A stretch of 64,000 bases of DNA, from positions 1,612,001-1,676,000 of the forward strand of contig NZ_JAFEMB010000001.1 in NCBI RefSeq assembly GCF_016892705.1. Direction: 5' to 3'. Shown here in pieces: positions 1 through 7,752 of this stretch (position 1 is its first letter; each line of letters opens with the position of its first letter). This DNA is from Microvirga pudoricolor (GTDB lineage Bacteria; Pseudomonadota; Alphaproteobacteria; Rhizobiales; Beijerinckiaceae). The position numbers and the translations under genes were made by a program. Under the pieces are notes generated by a model, which was given only the letters and a program-made list of their open reading frames with translations, had not been told where the DNA came from and did no database searches.

Positions 1-97
1 CGGTTCGATCCGTCTTCCACGGCGGGAGGCGCCTCGGCCGGCGCTCATGCCGCCCGACGCCTTCCCGACGATCCATCATTTCAGGAGAGCGACGAGC

Positions 98-379
98 ATG
101 TCGTCCACCTTCGAGACCGTCGCCGGCATCATTTCCGATACGGCCGACATTCCGCGCGACCAGATCACCCCCGAGAGCCATGCCATCGACGATCTCGGCA
201 TCGACTCGCTCGCCTTCCTGGACATCGCGTTCGCGATCGACAAGGCCTTCGGGATCAAGCTGCCGCTGGAGCAGTGGACCCAGGAAGTGAACGAGGGCAA
301 GGCTCCGGCCGAGGAATACTTCGTACTGAAGAACCTCGTGGCCCGCATCGACGCCCTCATCGCTGCCAAGAACGCTTAA
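98..379 (+). CDS. acpXL: Acyl carrier protein AcpXL (very-long-chain fatty acid, lipid A)
   Basis: A 93-residue acyl carrier protein. It carries the growing C26-C28 hydroxy fatty acid that Hyphomicrobiales attach to lipid A. The phosphopantetheine site is the GIDSLAF motif with Ser37, and the length matches AcpXL rather than the shorter housekeeping AcpP. I chose the ATG at 98 because aggag lies about 10 bases upstream and the product starts MSSTFETV; a longer in-frame start at 47 would add residues not expected in the family. It is the first of five same-strand genes, followed after 11 bases by the dehydratase, which supports the XL assignment. The promoter probably lies left of the window or in the first 90 bases, where nothing was recognised. 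Confidence 0.95.
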   Translation: MSSTFETVAGIISDTADIPRDQITPESHAIDDLGIDSLAFLDIAFAIDKAFGIKLPLEQWTQEVNEGKAPAEEYFVLKNLVARIDALIAAKNA

Positions 380-390
380 AAGACAAACCC

Positions 391-849
391 ATGCGCCTCG
401 AATATTTCGAGATGATCGACCGCGTGGTCGGGCTCGACCGCGACGCGAAGCGGATCGAGGCGCGCTCCACGGTGCCGACCGAAAGCCCCGTCTTCGAGGG
501 CCATTTTCCGGGTCATCCCCTGGTGCCGGGCGTGCTGCTCACCGAGACCATGGCCCAGGCCTCCGGTTACTTGGTGCTGGGCCTGATGGATTTCTCGCAC
601 ATGCCGTTCCTTATGGCGGTCGATAAGGCGCGCTTCCGCACTTTCGTAGGGCCCGGAACCGTGCTGGCGATCACCGCCACCCTGGAGCATGAGGGTTCGG
701 GCTATGCCGTCACCAAGGCGAGGATCGCGGTGGAGGGCAAGCCGATCTGCGACGCGGAGCTGCGCTTCCGGATCATGCCCTTCCCGGCGGATTTAAGCGA
801 GCAGATGCGCGGACAGGCGCGGCGGATCGGCCTTCTGGAGGCAGCATGA
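391..849 (+). CDS. fabZ: FabZ-like 3-hydroxyacyl-ACP dehydratase of the VLCFA cluster
   Basis: A 152-residue single hot-dog-fold dehydratase that would remove water from 3-hydroxyacyl-AcpXL during elongation. The motif GHFPGHPLVPGVLLTE carries the catalytic His38 and, 14 residues on, Glu52, the same spacing as His54/Glu68 of E. coli FabZ. The start at 391 (MRLEYFEM) leaves 11 bases after acpXL; upstream in-frame codons overlap acpXL and were not used. Its stop overlaps the next start in ATGA, so translation is probably coupled. The gene corresponds to fabZXL of rhizobial acpXL clusters. The substrate is inferred from neighbours, since the sequence alone does not separate it from housekeeping FabZ. 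Confidence 0.9.
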   Translation: MRLEYFEMIDRVVGLDRDAKRIEARSTVPTESPVFEGHFPGHPLVPGVLLTETMAQASGYLVLGLMDFSHMPFLMAVDKARFRTFVGPGTVLAITATLEHEGSGYAVTKARIAVEGKPICDAELRFRIMPFPADLSEQMRGQARRIGLLEAA

Positions 850-1979
850 CGCGGGAAGTGGTCGTCACCGGCATCGGGCTCGTGTCCAACGCGGGCGAGG
901 GGGTCGAGGCGCACCTCCAGGCCCTGGCGGCGGGGGCTCCGCCCCGGACCGACGCGGAGCGCTTCGCGCCCCATCCGGTCCATCCCCTGGCGGCGCTGGA
1001 CTACGACAAGCAGATCCCCAAAAAGTCCGACCAGCGCCAGATGGAAGCCTGGCAGCGCATCGGCGTCTACGCGGCGGGGCTAGCGCTGGACGCGGCGGGC
1101 GTGAAGGACGATGCCGAGCTGAAGGCCCGCATGCACCTCGTGGTGGCGGCAGGTGGCGGCGAGCGCGACTACGCGGTCGACGGCCAGATCCTGACGGGCC
1201 TGCGCCAGGCCGAGAATCCCGGCGTGTTCCTCAACGAGCGCCTCATGGGCGACCTGCGGCCGACCCTGTTCCTGGCCCAGCTCTCCAACCTGCTCGCCGG
1301 CAACATCTCCATCGTGCACGGGGTCACGGGCGCGTCGCGCACCTTCATGGGCGAGGAATCGAGCGGCGTCGACGCGATCCGCATCGCCCAAGCCCGCATC
1401 GCGTCGGGCCAGAACGACATCTTCCTCGTGGGCGGCGCCTACAATGCCGAGCGCCCCGACGTGCTTCTCATCTACGAGATGGGCGGCTTCCTTTGGAAGC
1501 AGCCCTACCGGCCCGTGCGCGAGCGCGGCCCGGAGGGCGGCATGATCCTGGGCAGCGGCGCCTGCTTCCTGGTGCTGGAATCCCGCGAGCACGCGGAGGC
1601 GCGGGGCGCGAAGCCCCTGGCGGCCATCGCGGGCGTGGCCTCCGACCGCGCGCGACGCGAACCGGGCAGCGTTACGAAAGCCCTCACGAAACTGGCGGGC
1701 GATCTCGATGCCAAGCCCGATCTCGTGATCTCCGGCGCCACGGGCGTGGCGGAGATGACGGGGGAGGAAATGGCAGCCATCGCGGCCCTGGCCCCGCAGG
1801 CCGCGGTTCGGATGACCGGCGACCTGATCGGGCATACGATGGAGGGCCAAGCCCCGGCGGGCGTGGGCCTCGCGGCCGCGCTCATTGCCGACGGACAGGC
1901 CTCCGAGGCCCTCGTGACCTCGGTCGGCCACCAGCGTGGCGAGGGGGCCGTCCGGCTCGTCCGCGCTTCGGGAGCGTAA
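846..1979 (+). CDS. Ketosynthase-fold protein lacking the catalytic Cys (chain-length-factor-like, FabF2XL position)
   Basis: A 377-residue thiolase-fold protein of the beta-ketoacyl-ACP synthase family, shorter than FabF (about 410-425). By alignment on the conserved SSGVDAIRIAQ / VGGAYNA region, the nucleophile Cys of FabF is replaced by Glu171. The first active-site His (NAHGTS in FabF) is replaced by Ala298 in ISGATGV, and the second His is kept (His330 in IGHTMEG). It therefore probably cannot condense by itself. It may act as a partner or chain-length subunit for the complete synthase encoded 13 bases downstream, in the way polyketide KS-CLF pairs do. Position and size match fabF2XL of rhizobial clusters. 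The start ATG overlaps the fabZ stop. Confidence 0.85.
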   Translation: MTREVVVTGIGLVSNAGEGVEAHLQALAAGAPPRTDAERFAPHPVHPLAALDYDKQIPKKSDQRQMEAWQRIGVYAAGLALDAAGVKDDAELKARMHLVVAAGGGERDYAVDGQILTGLRQAENPGVFLNERLMGDLRPTLFLAQLSNLLAGNISIVHGVTGASRTFMGEESSGVDAIRIAQARIASGQNDIFLVGGAYNAERPDVLLIYEMGGFLWKQPYRPVRERGPEGGMILGSGACFLVLESREHAEARGAKPLAAIAGVASDRARREPGSVTKALTKLAGDLDAKPDLVISGATGVAEMTGEEMAAIAALAPQAAVRMTGDLIGHTMEGQAPAGVGLAAALIADGQASEALVTSVGHQRGEGAVRLVRASGA

Positions 1980-1992
1980 GGGAGACAACACC

Positions 1993-3270
1993 ATGGCGCT
2001 TCGCGACAAACAGGGCCGACCGCTCGTGGCCGTCACCGGCATGGGCGCCGTCACGTCCATCGGCCACGGCAAGGACGAGACCTGGGCTTCGCTGACCGCG
2101 GGCCGGTCGGGCATCAAGCGCATCAGCCGCTTTCCCACCGAGGGCCTGCGCACCACCATGGCGGGCACCGTCGACGACGTGGAGGTGGAGGATCCGTTCA
2201 GCGCCCCCATGCTGTCCGAGCGCTTCGCCGTGTTGGCCGCCGAGGAGGCGGTCTCCCAGGCTGGCCTGTCGCACAACGATTTTCCGGGTGCGCTCTTCAT
2301 CGCGGTGCCGCCCGTCGAGATGGAGTGGCCCCAGCGTGAGGCCCTGGCCGATGCCTCCGGCCAAACCGGGGACATCACCTACGCGGATCTCCTGAAGGCC
2401 GCCGAGACGGGCCGCTTCAAGGCCTGGCACAACCTGTTCATCTTCGGCACCGTGGCCGATCGGGTGGCCGACCGCTTCGGCACCAAGGGCTCGCCGATCT
2501 CGCTCTCCACCGCCTGCTCGTCCGGCGCGACCGCGATCCAGCTCGGCGTCGAGGCGATTCGGCGGGGCGAGACGGATGCGGCGCTCTGCATCGGCACCGA
2601 CGGGTCCGTGAACCCGGAATCCCTCATCCGCTTCTCGCTGCTCTCCGCGCTTTCGACCCAGAACGAGAACCCGGAAGGGGCCTCCAAGCCGTTCTCCAAG
2701 AACCGGGACGGTTTCGTGATGGGCGAGGGCGGGGCCGCCCTCGTGCTGGAGAACGCCGACGCCGCGATCGCACGGGGCGCCAAGATTCTCGGATATGTCC
2801 TTGGCGCAGGCGAGCGGGGCGACGGTTTCCACCGCACCCGATCGAGCCCGGACGGTGCGCCAGGCATCGCGGCCATCCGGGCGGCGCTCGACGATGCGGG
2901 CCTGCATCCGGACCGGATCGACACCATCAACGCCCACGGGACCTCGACGCCCGAGAACGACAAGATGGAGGCCATGAGTTGCAAAGCCGTGTTCGGCGAG
3001 CGCATGGCGACCGTTCCGATCTCGTCCAACAAGTCGATGATCGGCCACACGCTCACGGCCGCGGGTGCCGTCGAGGCCGTGATGTCCCTGATGACGATCC
3101 TCAACGGCCGCATCCCGCCGACGATCAACTACAACGTGCCCGACCCGGCGATCCCGCTGGACGTGGTGCCGAACGTCGCCCGCGACGCCAATGTCACCAC
3201 CGTGCTGTCGAACTCCTTCGGCTTCGGCGGGCAGAACACCTGCCTCGTGCTCGGGGCGGAACCGGCGTGA
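1993..3270 (+). CDS. fabF: Beta-ketoacyl-ACP synthase II type enzyme of the VLCFA cluster (FabF1XL position)
   Basis: A 425-residue condensing enzyme extending acyl-AcpXL by two carbons. All active-site residues are present: Cys175 in STACSSGA, His315 in NAHGTSTPEND and His352 in NKSMIGHTLTAAG. The ATG at 1993 has ggagac about 8 bases upstream; the upstream in-frame ATG at 1936 lies inside the preceding gene. It forms a likely pair with the preceding Cys-less ketosynthase. The gene is followed by 238 bases of palindromic repeats rather than directly by adh/lpxXL genes, so the rest of the rhizobial VLCFA set must be elsewhere. Confidence 0.93.
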   Translation: MALRDKQGRPLVAVTGMGAVTSIGHGKDETWASLTAGRSGIKRISRFPTEGLRTTMAGTVDDVEVEDPFSAPMLSERFAVLAAEEAVSQAGLSHNDFPGALFIAVPPVEMEWPQREALADASGQTGDITYADLLKAAETGRFKAWHNLFIFGTVADRVADRFGTKGSPISLSTACSSGATAIQLGVEAIRRGETDAALCIGTDGSVNPESLIRFSLLSALSTQNENPEGASKPFSKNRDGFVMGEGGAALVLENADAAIARGAKILGYVLGAGERGDGFHRTRSSPDGAPGIAAIRAALDDAGLHPDRIDTINAHGTSTPENDKMEAMSCKAVFGERMATVPISSNKSMIGHTLTAAGAVEAVMSLMTILNGRIPPTINYNVPDPAIPLDVVPNVARDANVTTVLSNSFGFGGQNTCLVLGAEPA

Positions 3271-3309
3271 CGAGTCTGGGCGCAGCCATTGCTCGGAAAC
3301 ACCACTTAA

Positions 3310-3395
3310 CCCTCTCCCCCAAGGATATCGGGCCTGCCCGATATCCCGTCGGAAAAACGCAAGTCGGGAACACCCGACTTGCGGTGGGGGAGAGA
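3310..3395. repeat. Nested palindromic element between fabF and the reductase gene
   Basis: Two perfect hairpins sit inside a third inverted repeat. The outer arms are ctctccccc (3312-3320) and gggggagag (3386-3394). Inside are ggatatcgggc / gcccgatatcc (3323-3346, loop ct) and cgcaagtcggg / cccgacttgcg (3358-3383, loop aaca). The design resembles short interspersed palindromic elements common in Hyphomicrobiales intergenic DNA. It could also act as an mRNA stabiliser or weak terminator in the operon. Confidence 0.8.
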
Positions 3396-3469
3396 TGGAG
3401 AGGGGGGTATGTCGCCATCGGGATGAGCAAGTGCGCCTTCGGCCCGTTTGCGCCCACCCCCCTCCCTAG

Positions 3470-3492
3470 CCCTCCCCCACAAGGGGGGAGGG
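3470..3492. repeat. Short C/G hairpin upstream of the reductase start
   Basis: Arms ccctccccc and gggggaggg flank acaag just ahead of the Shine-Dalgarno ggag (3497-3500) of the gene starting at 3509. The hairpin could affect translation initiation. It may also simply be a degenerate part of the neighbouring repeat. Confidence 0.55.
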
Positions 3493-3508
3493 GATTGGAG
3501 TCCCATCC

Positions 3509-4255
3509 ATGACCCGTGTTCTCGTCACCGGCGGCGGCAAGGGCGTCGGCGCCGCTATCGTGCGGGCCCTCGTGGCGGCGGGCCACGATGTGGATTTCAC
3601 CTACCGGTCGTCGGCCGATGCGGCCACCGCGCTCGCCGACGAGCTCATGGGTGCCCATCCGGGCCGCACGGTCGCGATCCATCCCGTCGACCTCTCCGAC
3701 ACGCAGGCCGTGGAAGCCTTCTGCGAGAGCATCGAAGGCGAGAGCTGGTTCGGGTTCGTGCATAATGCGGGCCAGCCCTACGACGCACTCGCCGCCATGA
3801 TGCAGCAGGACAAGGCCGAAGCCGCCATGCAGGTGAACTTCTGGTCCATGACCCGCATCGCCAAGGCCCTCATGCGCGGCATGATCCGGGCGAAAGCGGG
3901 CCGCATCGTCGGCATCGGGTCGGTGGCGGCGCTCCAGGGCAATCCCGGCAACGCCGCCTATGCGGCCTCCAAGGGCGCGTTGATCTCCTATTGCCGCACC
4001 CTCGCCATCGAGACCGCCAAGCGCGGCGTCACCGTCAACGTCATCGCGCCGGGCTTCATCGACACCGACATGATGGCGCCTTACGCGGCCTATCGCGACA
4101 CCATGGAAAAGCAGATCCCGGCGGGCCGCTTCGCCAAGCCGGAGGAAATCGCGGGGCTCGCCGCTTTCCTGATGAGCGAGCCCGCAGCCTACATCACCGG
4201 TACGGTGCTGCCCATTGACGGCGGCCTGACCGCGATGATCGGGATCCACCGCTAG
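3509..4255 (+). CDS. FabG-like 3-oxoacyl-ACP reductase (SDR family)
   Basis: A 248-residue classical short-chain dehydrogenase. Visible are the NAD(P)-binding TGGGKGVG motif at residues 7-14, the NAG motif at 86-88, and the catalytic Ser138, Tyr151 and Lys155 (YAASK). The C-terminus PAAYITGTVLPIDGG is typical of FabG. A ggag ribosome site lies 8 bases before the ATG. As the last gene of the acpXL group it would supply the keto reduction needed to complete the cycle with FabZ and FabF. Assignment to acyl-ACP rather than another alcohol or ketone rests on this context. Confidence 0.85.
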   Translation: MTRVLVTGGGKGVGAAIVRALVAAGHDVDFTYRSSADAATALADELMGAHPGRTVAIHPVDLSDTQAVEAFCESIEGESWFGFVHNAGQPYDALAAMMQQDKAEAAMQVNFWSMTRIAKALMRGMIRAKAGRIVGIGSVAALQGNPGNAAYAASKGALISYCRTLAIETAKRGVTVNVIAPGFIDTDMMAPYAAYRDTMEKQIPAGRFAKPEEIAGLAAFLMSEPAAYITGTVLPIDGGLTAMIGIHR

Positions 4256-4274
4256 GCGCGCGCCGCGATCCCGG

Positions 4275-4298
4275 CCGGCCGCCTCGGAGGCGGGCCGG
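4275..4298. terminator. Hairpin between convergent genes
   Basis: Arms ccggccgcct and aggcgggccgg (one bulged base), loop cgg, lie in the 66 bases between two convergent stop codons. There is no T run, so an intrinsic terminator role is only suggested by position. Confidence 0.4.
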
Positions 4299-4321
4299 AC
4301 CGGGTGGGAACCCGGGCCCTC

Positions 4322-5059
4322 TCATGGCTTCGGGGCGATCTCCCACACCATCTGGATGCCGGACGTGTAGCGCAGGGTCGCGGGCGGCACGATGGGCACC
4401 TCCTCGGCCGGGGCGGCCTTCATGGCCTGCATCCGCATCATGCCGTCGTTGCGCTCCATATAGGGCTGGGCCGAGCCGTCCCGGATCTCCAGGATGCGCC
4501 CGAGGCTCACGCCGGAGGCTTCCGCATAAAGCTCGGCCTGACGCCGGGCATCCCGCACCGCCGCCCGCCGGGCCTCGTCGCCGCCCTCCTCCTGCCGGTC
4601 GAGACCGAAGGAGACCGACTGGAACAGCATGTTGGGGCTGGCCAGAATCTCGCCCGCCAGCCGCCCGACGCCGCTCAGGTCGCGGGTGGTGATCCGCAGG
4701 CGGTGATGGACGGTGAATTTGGGCTGCTTGATCTCATTGCCGTTGCGGTCGGCGCGGAGCGGGGTCTGGAAGACCTGAAAGTTCTCCGTGCGGATGTCGT
4801 CCTTCTTGATGCCCAGGCCCTGGATGCGCGCCAGCACCTCCTCCGAGGAGGTGCGGTTCTGGTCCACGGTCTTGGCCACGGTGTCGCCTTGCGTTTCCAC
4901 CAGCACGAAAACCCGCGCGAAATCGGGCTTCAGCTCCGCCTCGCCGGTGCCCGACACGCTGATCGTGGCGGGGCGCGGGCCGCGGACGGACGGGTCTTGG
5001 GCCATGGCCGGGGAGGCAAGAAGAACGGCCGCGAGAGCGGATGCAGACAAAAGGCGCAT
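4322..5059 (-). CDS. SIMPL-domain (DUF541) periplasmic protein
   Basis: A 245-residue secreted protein with an N-terminal signal peptide (MRLLSASALAAVLL, cleavage likely after AMA) and a SIMPL/DUF541 domain over the rest. Family features are visible: an opening ISVSGTGEAELKPD block and the later VSFGLDRQE and ARRQAELYAEA segments. E. coli YggE of this family is linked to oxidative stress defence; the biochemical role is unknown. The start at 5059 was chosen because it begins the signal peptide and has an aggatcc sequence upstream, while the longer frame would add 39 basic residues before it. The gene stands alone between convergent and same-strand neighbours. Confidence 0.88.
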   Translation of the reverse strand: MRLLSASALAAVLLASPAMAQDPSVRGPRPATISVSGTGEAELKPDFARVFVLVETQGDTVAKTVDQNRTSSEEVLARIQGLGIKKDDIRTENFQVFQTPLRADRNGNEIKQPKFTVHHRLRITTRDLSGVGRLAGEILASPNMLFQSVSFGLDRQEEGGDEARRAAVRDARRQAELYAEASGVSLGRILEIRDGSAQPYMERNDGMMRMQAMKAAPAEEVPIVPPATLRYTSGIQMVWEIAPKP

Positions 5060-5217
5060 GAAAGGGATCCTCGAAAACGAACTCCGCCCCGGAGCATTCC
5101 CGGCAAAGCGGACGCCGGTTTGCCGTCGGAAATGCGGCGAAAGAACGGTGAAGCCGAACCTACGATCCGGCGTCACCAGGAGTTCGCGACCTTACCGAGG
5201 TGGGCCTGAAGGGGCGC

Positions 5218-6318
5218 TTAACGGCCCGTCTTCACCCGGGTCCAGAGCCGGGTGACGGTGCGCTGCGAGCGGTCGTCATAGGCCGTGTTGGTGAACAGCC
5301 GCTTGAAGGTCGCCTCGTCCGGGTAGATGCCGGGGTCGTTGAGGATCTCCGGCTTGACCGCCGCCTTGGCGGCGAGGTTGCCCGAAGCATAGGACACGAA
5401 GTTCGTGTTCATGGCGGCGATCTCGGGCCGCATCATGAAGTTGATGAAGGCGTGCGCCTCGGCCACGTTCCGGGCGTCGGCCGGGATCGCGAAGTTGTCG
5501 AACCACATCAGGGCGCCCTCGCGGGGGATCACGTAGGAGATCTCGACGCCGTTCTTGGCCTCCTCGGCCCGGTTCTTGGCCTGGATCATGTCGCCCGAAT
5601 AGCCCACCGCCATGCAGATGTCGCCGTTGGCGAGGGCGTTGATGTATTCCGACGAGTGAAATTTCTGGACGTTGCCGCGCACCCGGAACAGGGCGTCGCC
5701 CGCCTTGGTCAGGTCGTCGGTGCGCTTCGAATCCGGGTTGAGACCGAGATAGGCCAGGATGCCCGGGAACAGGTCCTCGGGGCTATCCAGCACGTAGATG
5801 CCGCACGCCTTCAGCTTGGAGGCGTATTCCGGCTTCATGAGCAGGTCCCAGGTGTTGAGCGGCACGTTCTCGCCCAGGATCTCGCGCACCTTCTTGGTGT
5901 TGAGCCCAATCCCCGTGGTGCCCCACATGTAGTTCACAGCGTATTGGTTGCCGGGATCGAAGACCGCAAGGCGTTGCGCGATCTCGGGCCACGCATTGGA
6001 GAGATTCGGCAGCTTGGCCTTGTCGAGGCGCTGGAAGATCTTGGCCCCGATGAGCCTCTGCAGGAACGGTCCGGACGGCACCACGATGTCGTAGCCCGAC
6101 TTGCCCGCGAGCAGCTTGGTCTCCACGATCTCGTTGTTGTCGTAGGTGTCGTACACGACCTTGATGCCGGTCTCCTTGGTGAATGCGTCCAGGGCCTTCG
6201 GGTCGATATAATCGGACCAGTTATAGACGTTGACCGTCTTGTCCTGGGCGAGGGCGGCCGACGTTGCCCCGAGGGCGACGCCGAGGCTGAGAACGGCTGA
6301 CACGAGGGTGCGGATCAT
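5218..6318 (-). CDS. Periplasmic polyamine-type solute-binding protein (PotF/PotD family)
   Basis: A 366-residue extracellular binding protein with a signal peptide of about 25 residues ending in ALA, followed by the family opening KTVNVYNWSDYIDP and the segment YDTYDNNEIVETKLL seen in putrescine/spermidine-binding PotF and PotD. It would capture polyamines in the periplasm for an ABC importer, but no permease or ATPase genes are adjacent, so it is an orphan here. ATG at 6318; a ggag sequence lies about 12 bases upstream, a little far. Substrate is inferred from family resemblance. Confidence 0.88.
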   Translation of the reverse strand: MIRTLVSAVLSLGVALGATSAALAQDKTVNVYNWSDYIDPKALDAFTKETGIKVVYDTYDNNEIVETKLLAGKSGYDIVVPSGPFLQRLIGAKIFQRLDKAKLPNLSNAWPEIAQRLAVFDPGNQYAVNYMWGTTGIGLNTKKVREILGENVPLNTWDLLMKPEYASKLKACGIYVLDSPEDLFPGILAYLGLNPDSKRTDDLTKAGDALFRVRGNVQKFHSSEYINALANGDICMAVGYSGDMIQAKNRAEEAKNGVEISYVIPREGALMWFDNFAIPADARNVAEAHAFINFMMRPEIAAMNTNFVSYASGNLAAKAAVKPEILNDPGIYPDEATFKRLFTNTAYDDRSQRTVTRLWTRVKTGR

Positions 6319-6414
6319 CAGGGGTGGGAACTCCGTAAGGTTAAGCCGGCCGCGCCGATGCGGCCCCTCGGAAGCTAGGAAATTCCGGGCTTGGAAACAA
6401 GCGCATGCACCGCC

Positions 6415-7569
6415 TCACGCCGCGCGCCGCACCGCGTCCGCGAGCCGTTCAAGGCCCGCGTCCAGGGTCGCGTCCCGCTTGGCGAAGCAGAACCGGACCA
6501 CATTCTTGACCGCGCCCTCCGCGTAGAAGGCCGAGACCGGGATGGCCGCGACCCCGTGATCCATCACCAGGCGGCGGCAGAACGCCACGTCGTCGCTCTC
6601 GCCCAGGGGCGCGATGTCGATGTTGAGAAAATACGTGCCCTGGCTCGGGATGACCTTGAAGCCGAGGGTCTCCAGCCCCGCCGAGAAGCGGTCGCGGCTG
6701 CGGGCGAAGCCGGCCCGCATGGTCTCGAAATAGACGTCGTCCTTGGCGAGCCCGTAGGCCACGGCCGCCTGGAGGTTGGGCGGGGTCGTGAAGGTGAGGA
6801 ACTGGTGCGATTTCGCCAGGACCTTCAGGATGTGCGGCGCGGCGCAGACGAACCCGACCTTCCAGCCCGTGAGGCTGAAGATCTTGCCCGCCGAGCCGAT
6901 CTTGACCGAGCGCTCGCGCATGCCCGGAAGCCCCAGCACCGGCTGATGCCGGCGTCCGTCGAACACCACGTGCTCCCAGACCTCGTCGGAGATCGCGATG
7001 GCGTCGAAGCGGCGGCAGAAATCGGCCAGCAGGTTCAGGTCGTCCTGGGAAAAGATCGTGGCCGTGGGGTTGAGCGGGTTGTTGAAGACGACCGCCTTGG
7101 TCTTGGGCGAGAAAGCCTTGGCCAAAGCCTCCTCAGTCAGCCGGAAATGCGGCGGCTGGAGCGTCACGAATTTGGGGATGCCGCCGGCCAACCGCACCAG
7201 GGGCAGGTAGGCGTCGTACATGGGCTCGAACAGCACCACCTCGTCGCCGGGCTCCACGATGCCCAGGATCGCGCCCGCCAGCGCCTCCGTGGCGCCGGAC
7301 GTGACCATCACCTCGGTGTTGGCGTCGAGGTCGAGGCCCTGCCAGTGCCCGTAATGGGCCGCGATGGCGGAGCGAAGTTCCGGGATGCCCATCATGGACG
7401 GGTACTGGTTGTAGCCGTCGAGCGAGGCTTCCGCCGCCTTGCGCCGCACGTCCTCCGGCCCCGGATCGTCCGGAAAGCCCTGGCCGAGATTCACCGCACC
7501 GGTCTCCCGGGCGAGGCTCGACATCACCTCGAAGATGGTGGTCGGAAGGTTGGCGAAGATCGGGTTCAT
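6415..7569 (-). CDS. PLP-dependent class I/II aminotransferase (YbdL/methionine-type)
   Basis: A 384-residue fold-type I aminotransferase. Lys229 in SAGKIFSLTGWKVGF is the Schiff-base lysine; NNPLNPT (about 163-169) and SDEVWEH (about 194-200) hold the usual cofactor contacts. The opening VNLGQGFPD is characteristic of the YbdL / kynurenine aminotransferase subgroup that uses methionine and aromatic amino acids with 2-oxo acids. The start at 7569 (MNPIFANL) matches the family start; upstream codons add an Arg/Pro-rich extension. It is transcribed divergently from the iron importer genes with 183 bases between. The exact amino donor cannot be fixed from sequence. Confidence 0.88.
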   Translation of the reverse strand: MNPIFANLPTTIFEVMSSLARETGAVNLGQGFPDDPGPEDVRRKAAEASLDGYNQYPSMMGIPELRSAIAAHYGHWQGLDLDANTEVMVTSGATEALAGAILGIVEPGDEVVLFEPMYDAYLPLVRLAGGIPKFVTLQPPHFRLTEEALAKAFSPKTKAVVFNNPLNPTATIFSQDDLNLLADFCRRFDAIAISDEVWEHVVFDGRRHQPVLGLPGMRERSVKIGSAGKIFSLTGWKVGFVCAAPHILKVLAKSHQFLTFTTPPNLQAAVAYGLAKDDVYFETMRAGFARSRDRFSAGLETLGFKVIPSQGTYFLNIDIAPLGESDDVAFCRRLVMDHGVAAIPVSAFYAEGAVKNVVRFCFAKRDATLDAGLERLADAVRRAA

Positions 7570-7752
7570 GCCGCGCTCACGGGTTGGTTGTTGGGCCGGG
7601 TCGGGTTCGTAGCACGGTGCGGGCGCGATGACACGCGGGATTGGTGGATCGCAGACACGGCGCATGACCCTTCCCGCAAGGCCAGAGAGCACAGCCCGCG
7701 TGACTCACAGCCCCGCCCTTGCTATCGCGACAAGGACGCAACCCGGCTCGCC

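Noticed and set aside
7570..7752. Cobalamin riboswitch upstream of the FecCD permease
   Set aside because: No B12-box-like agccaggagacc or other conserved riboswitch segments were found in the 183 bases.
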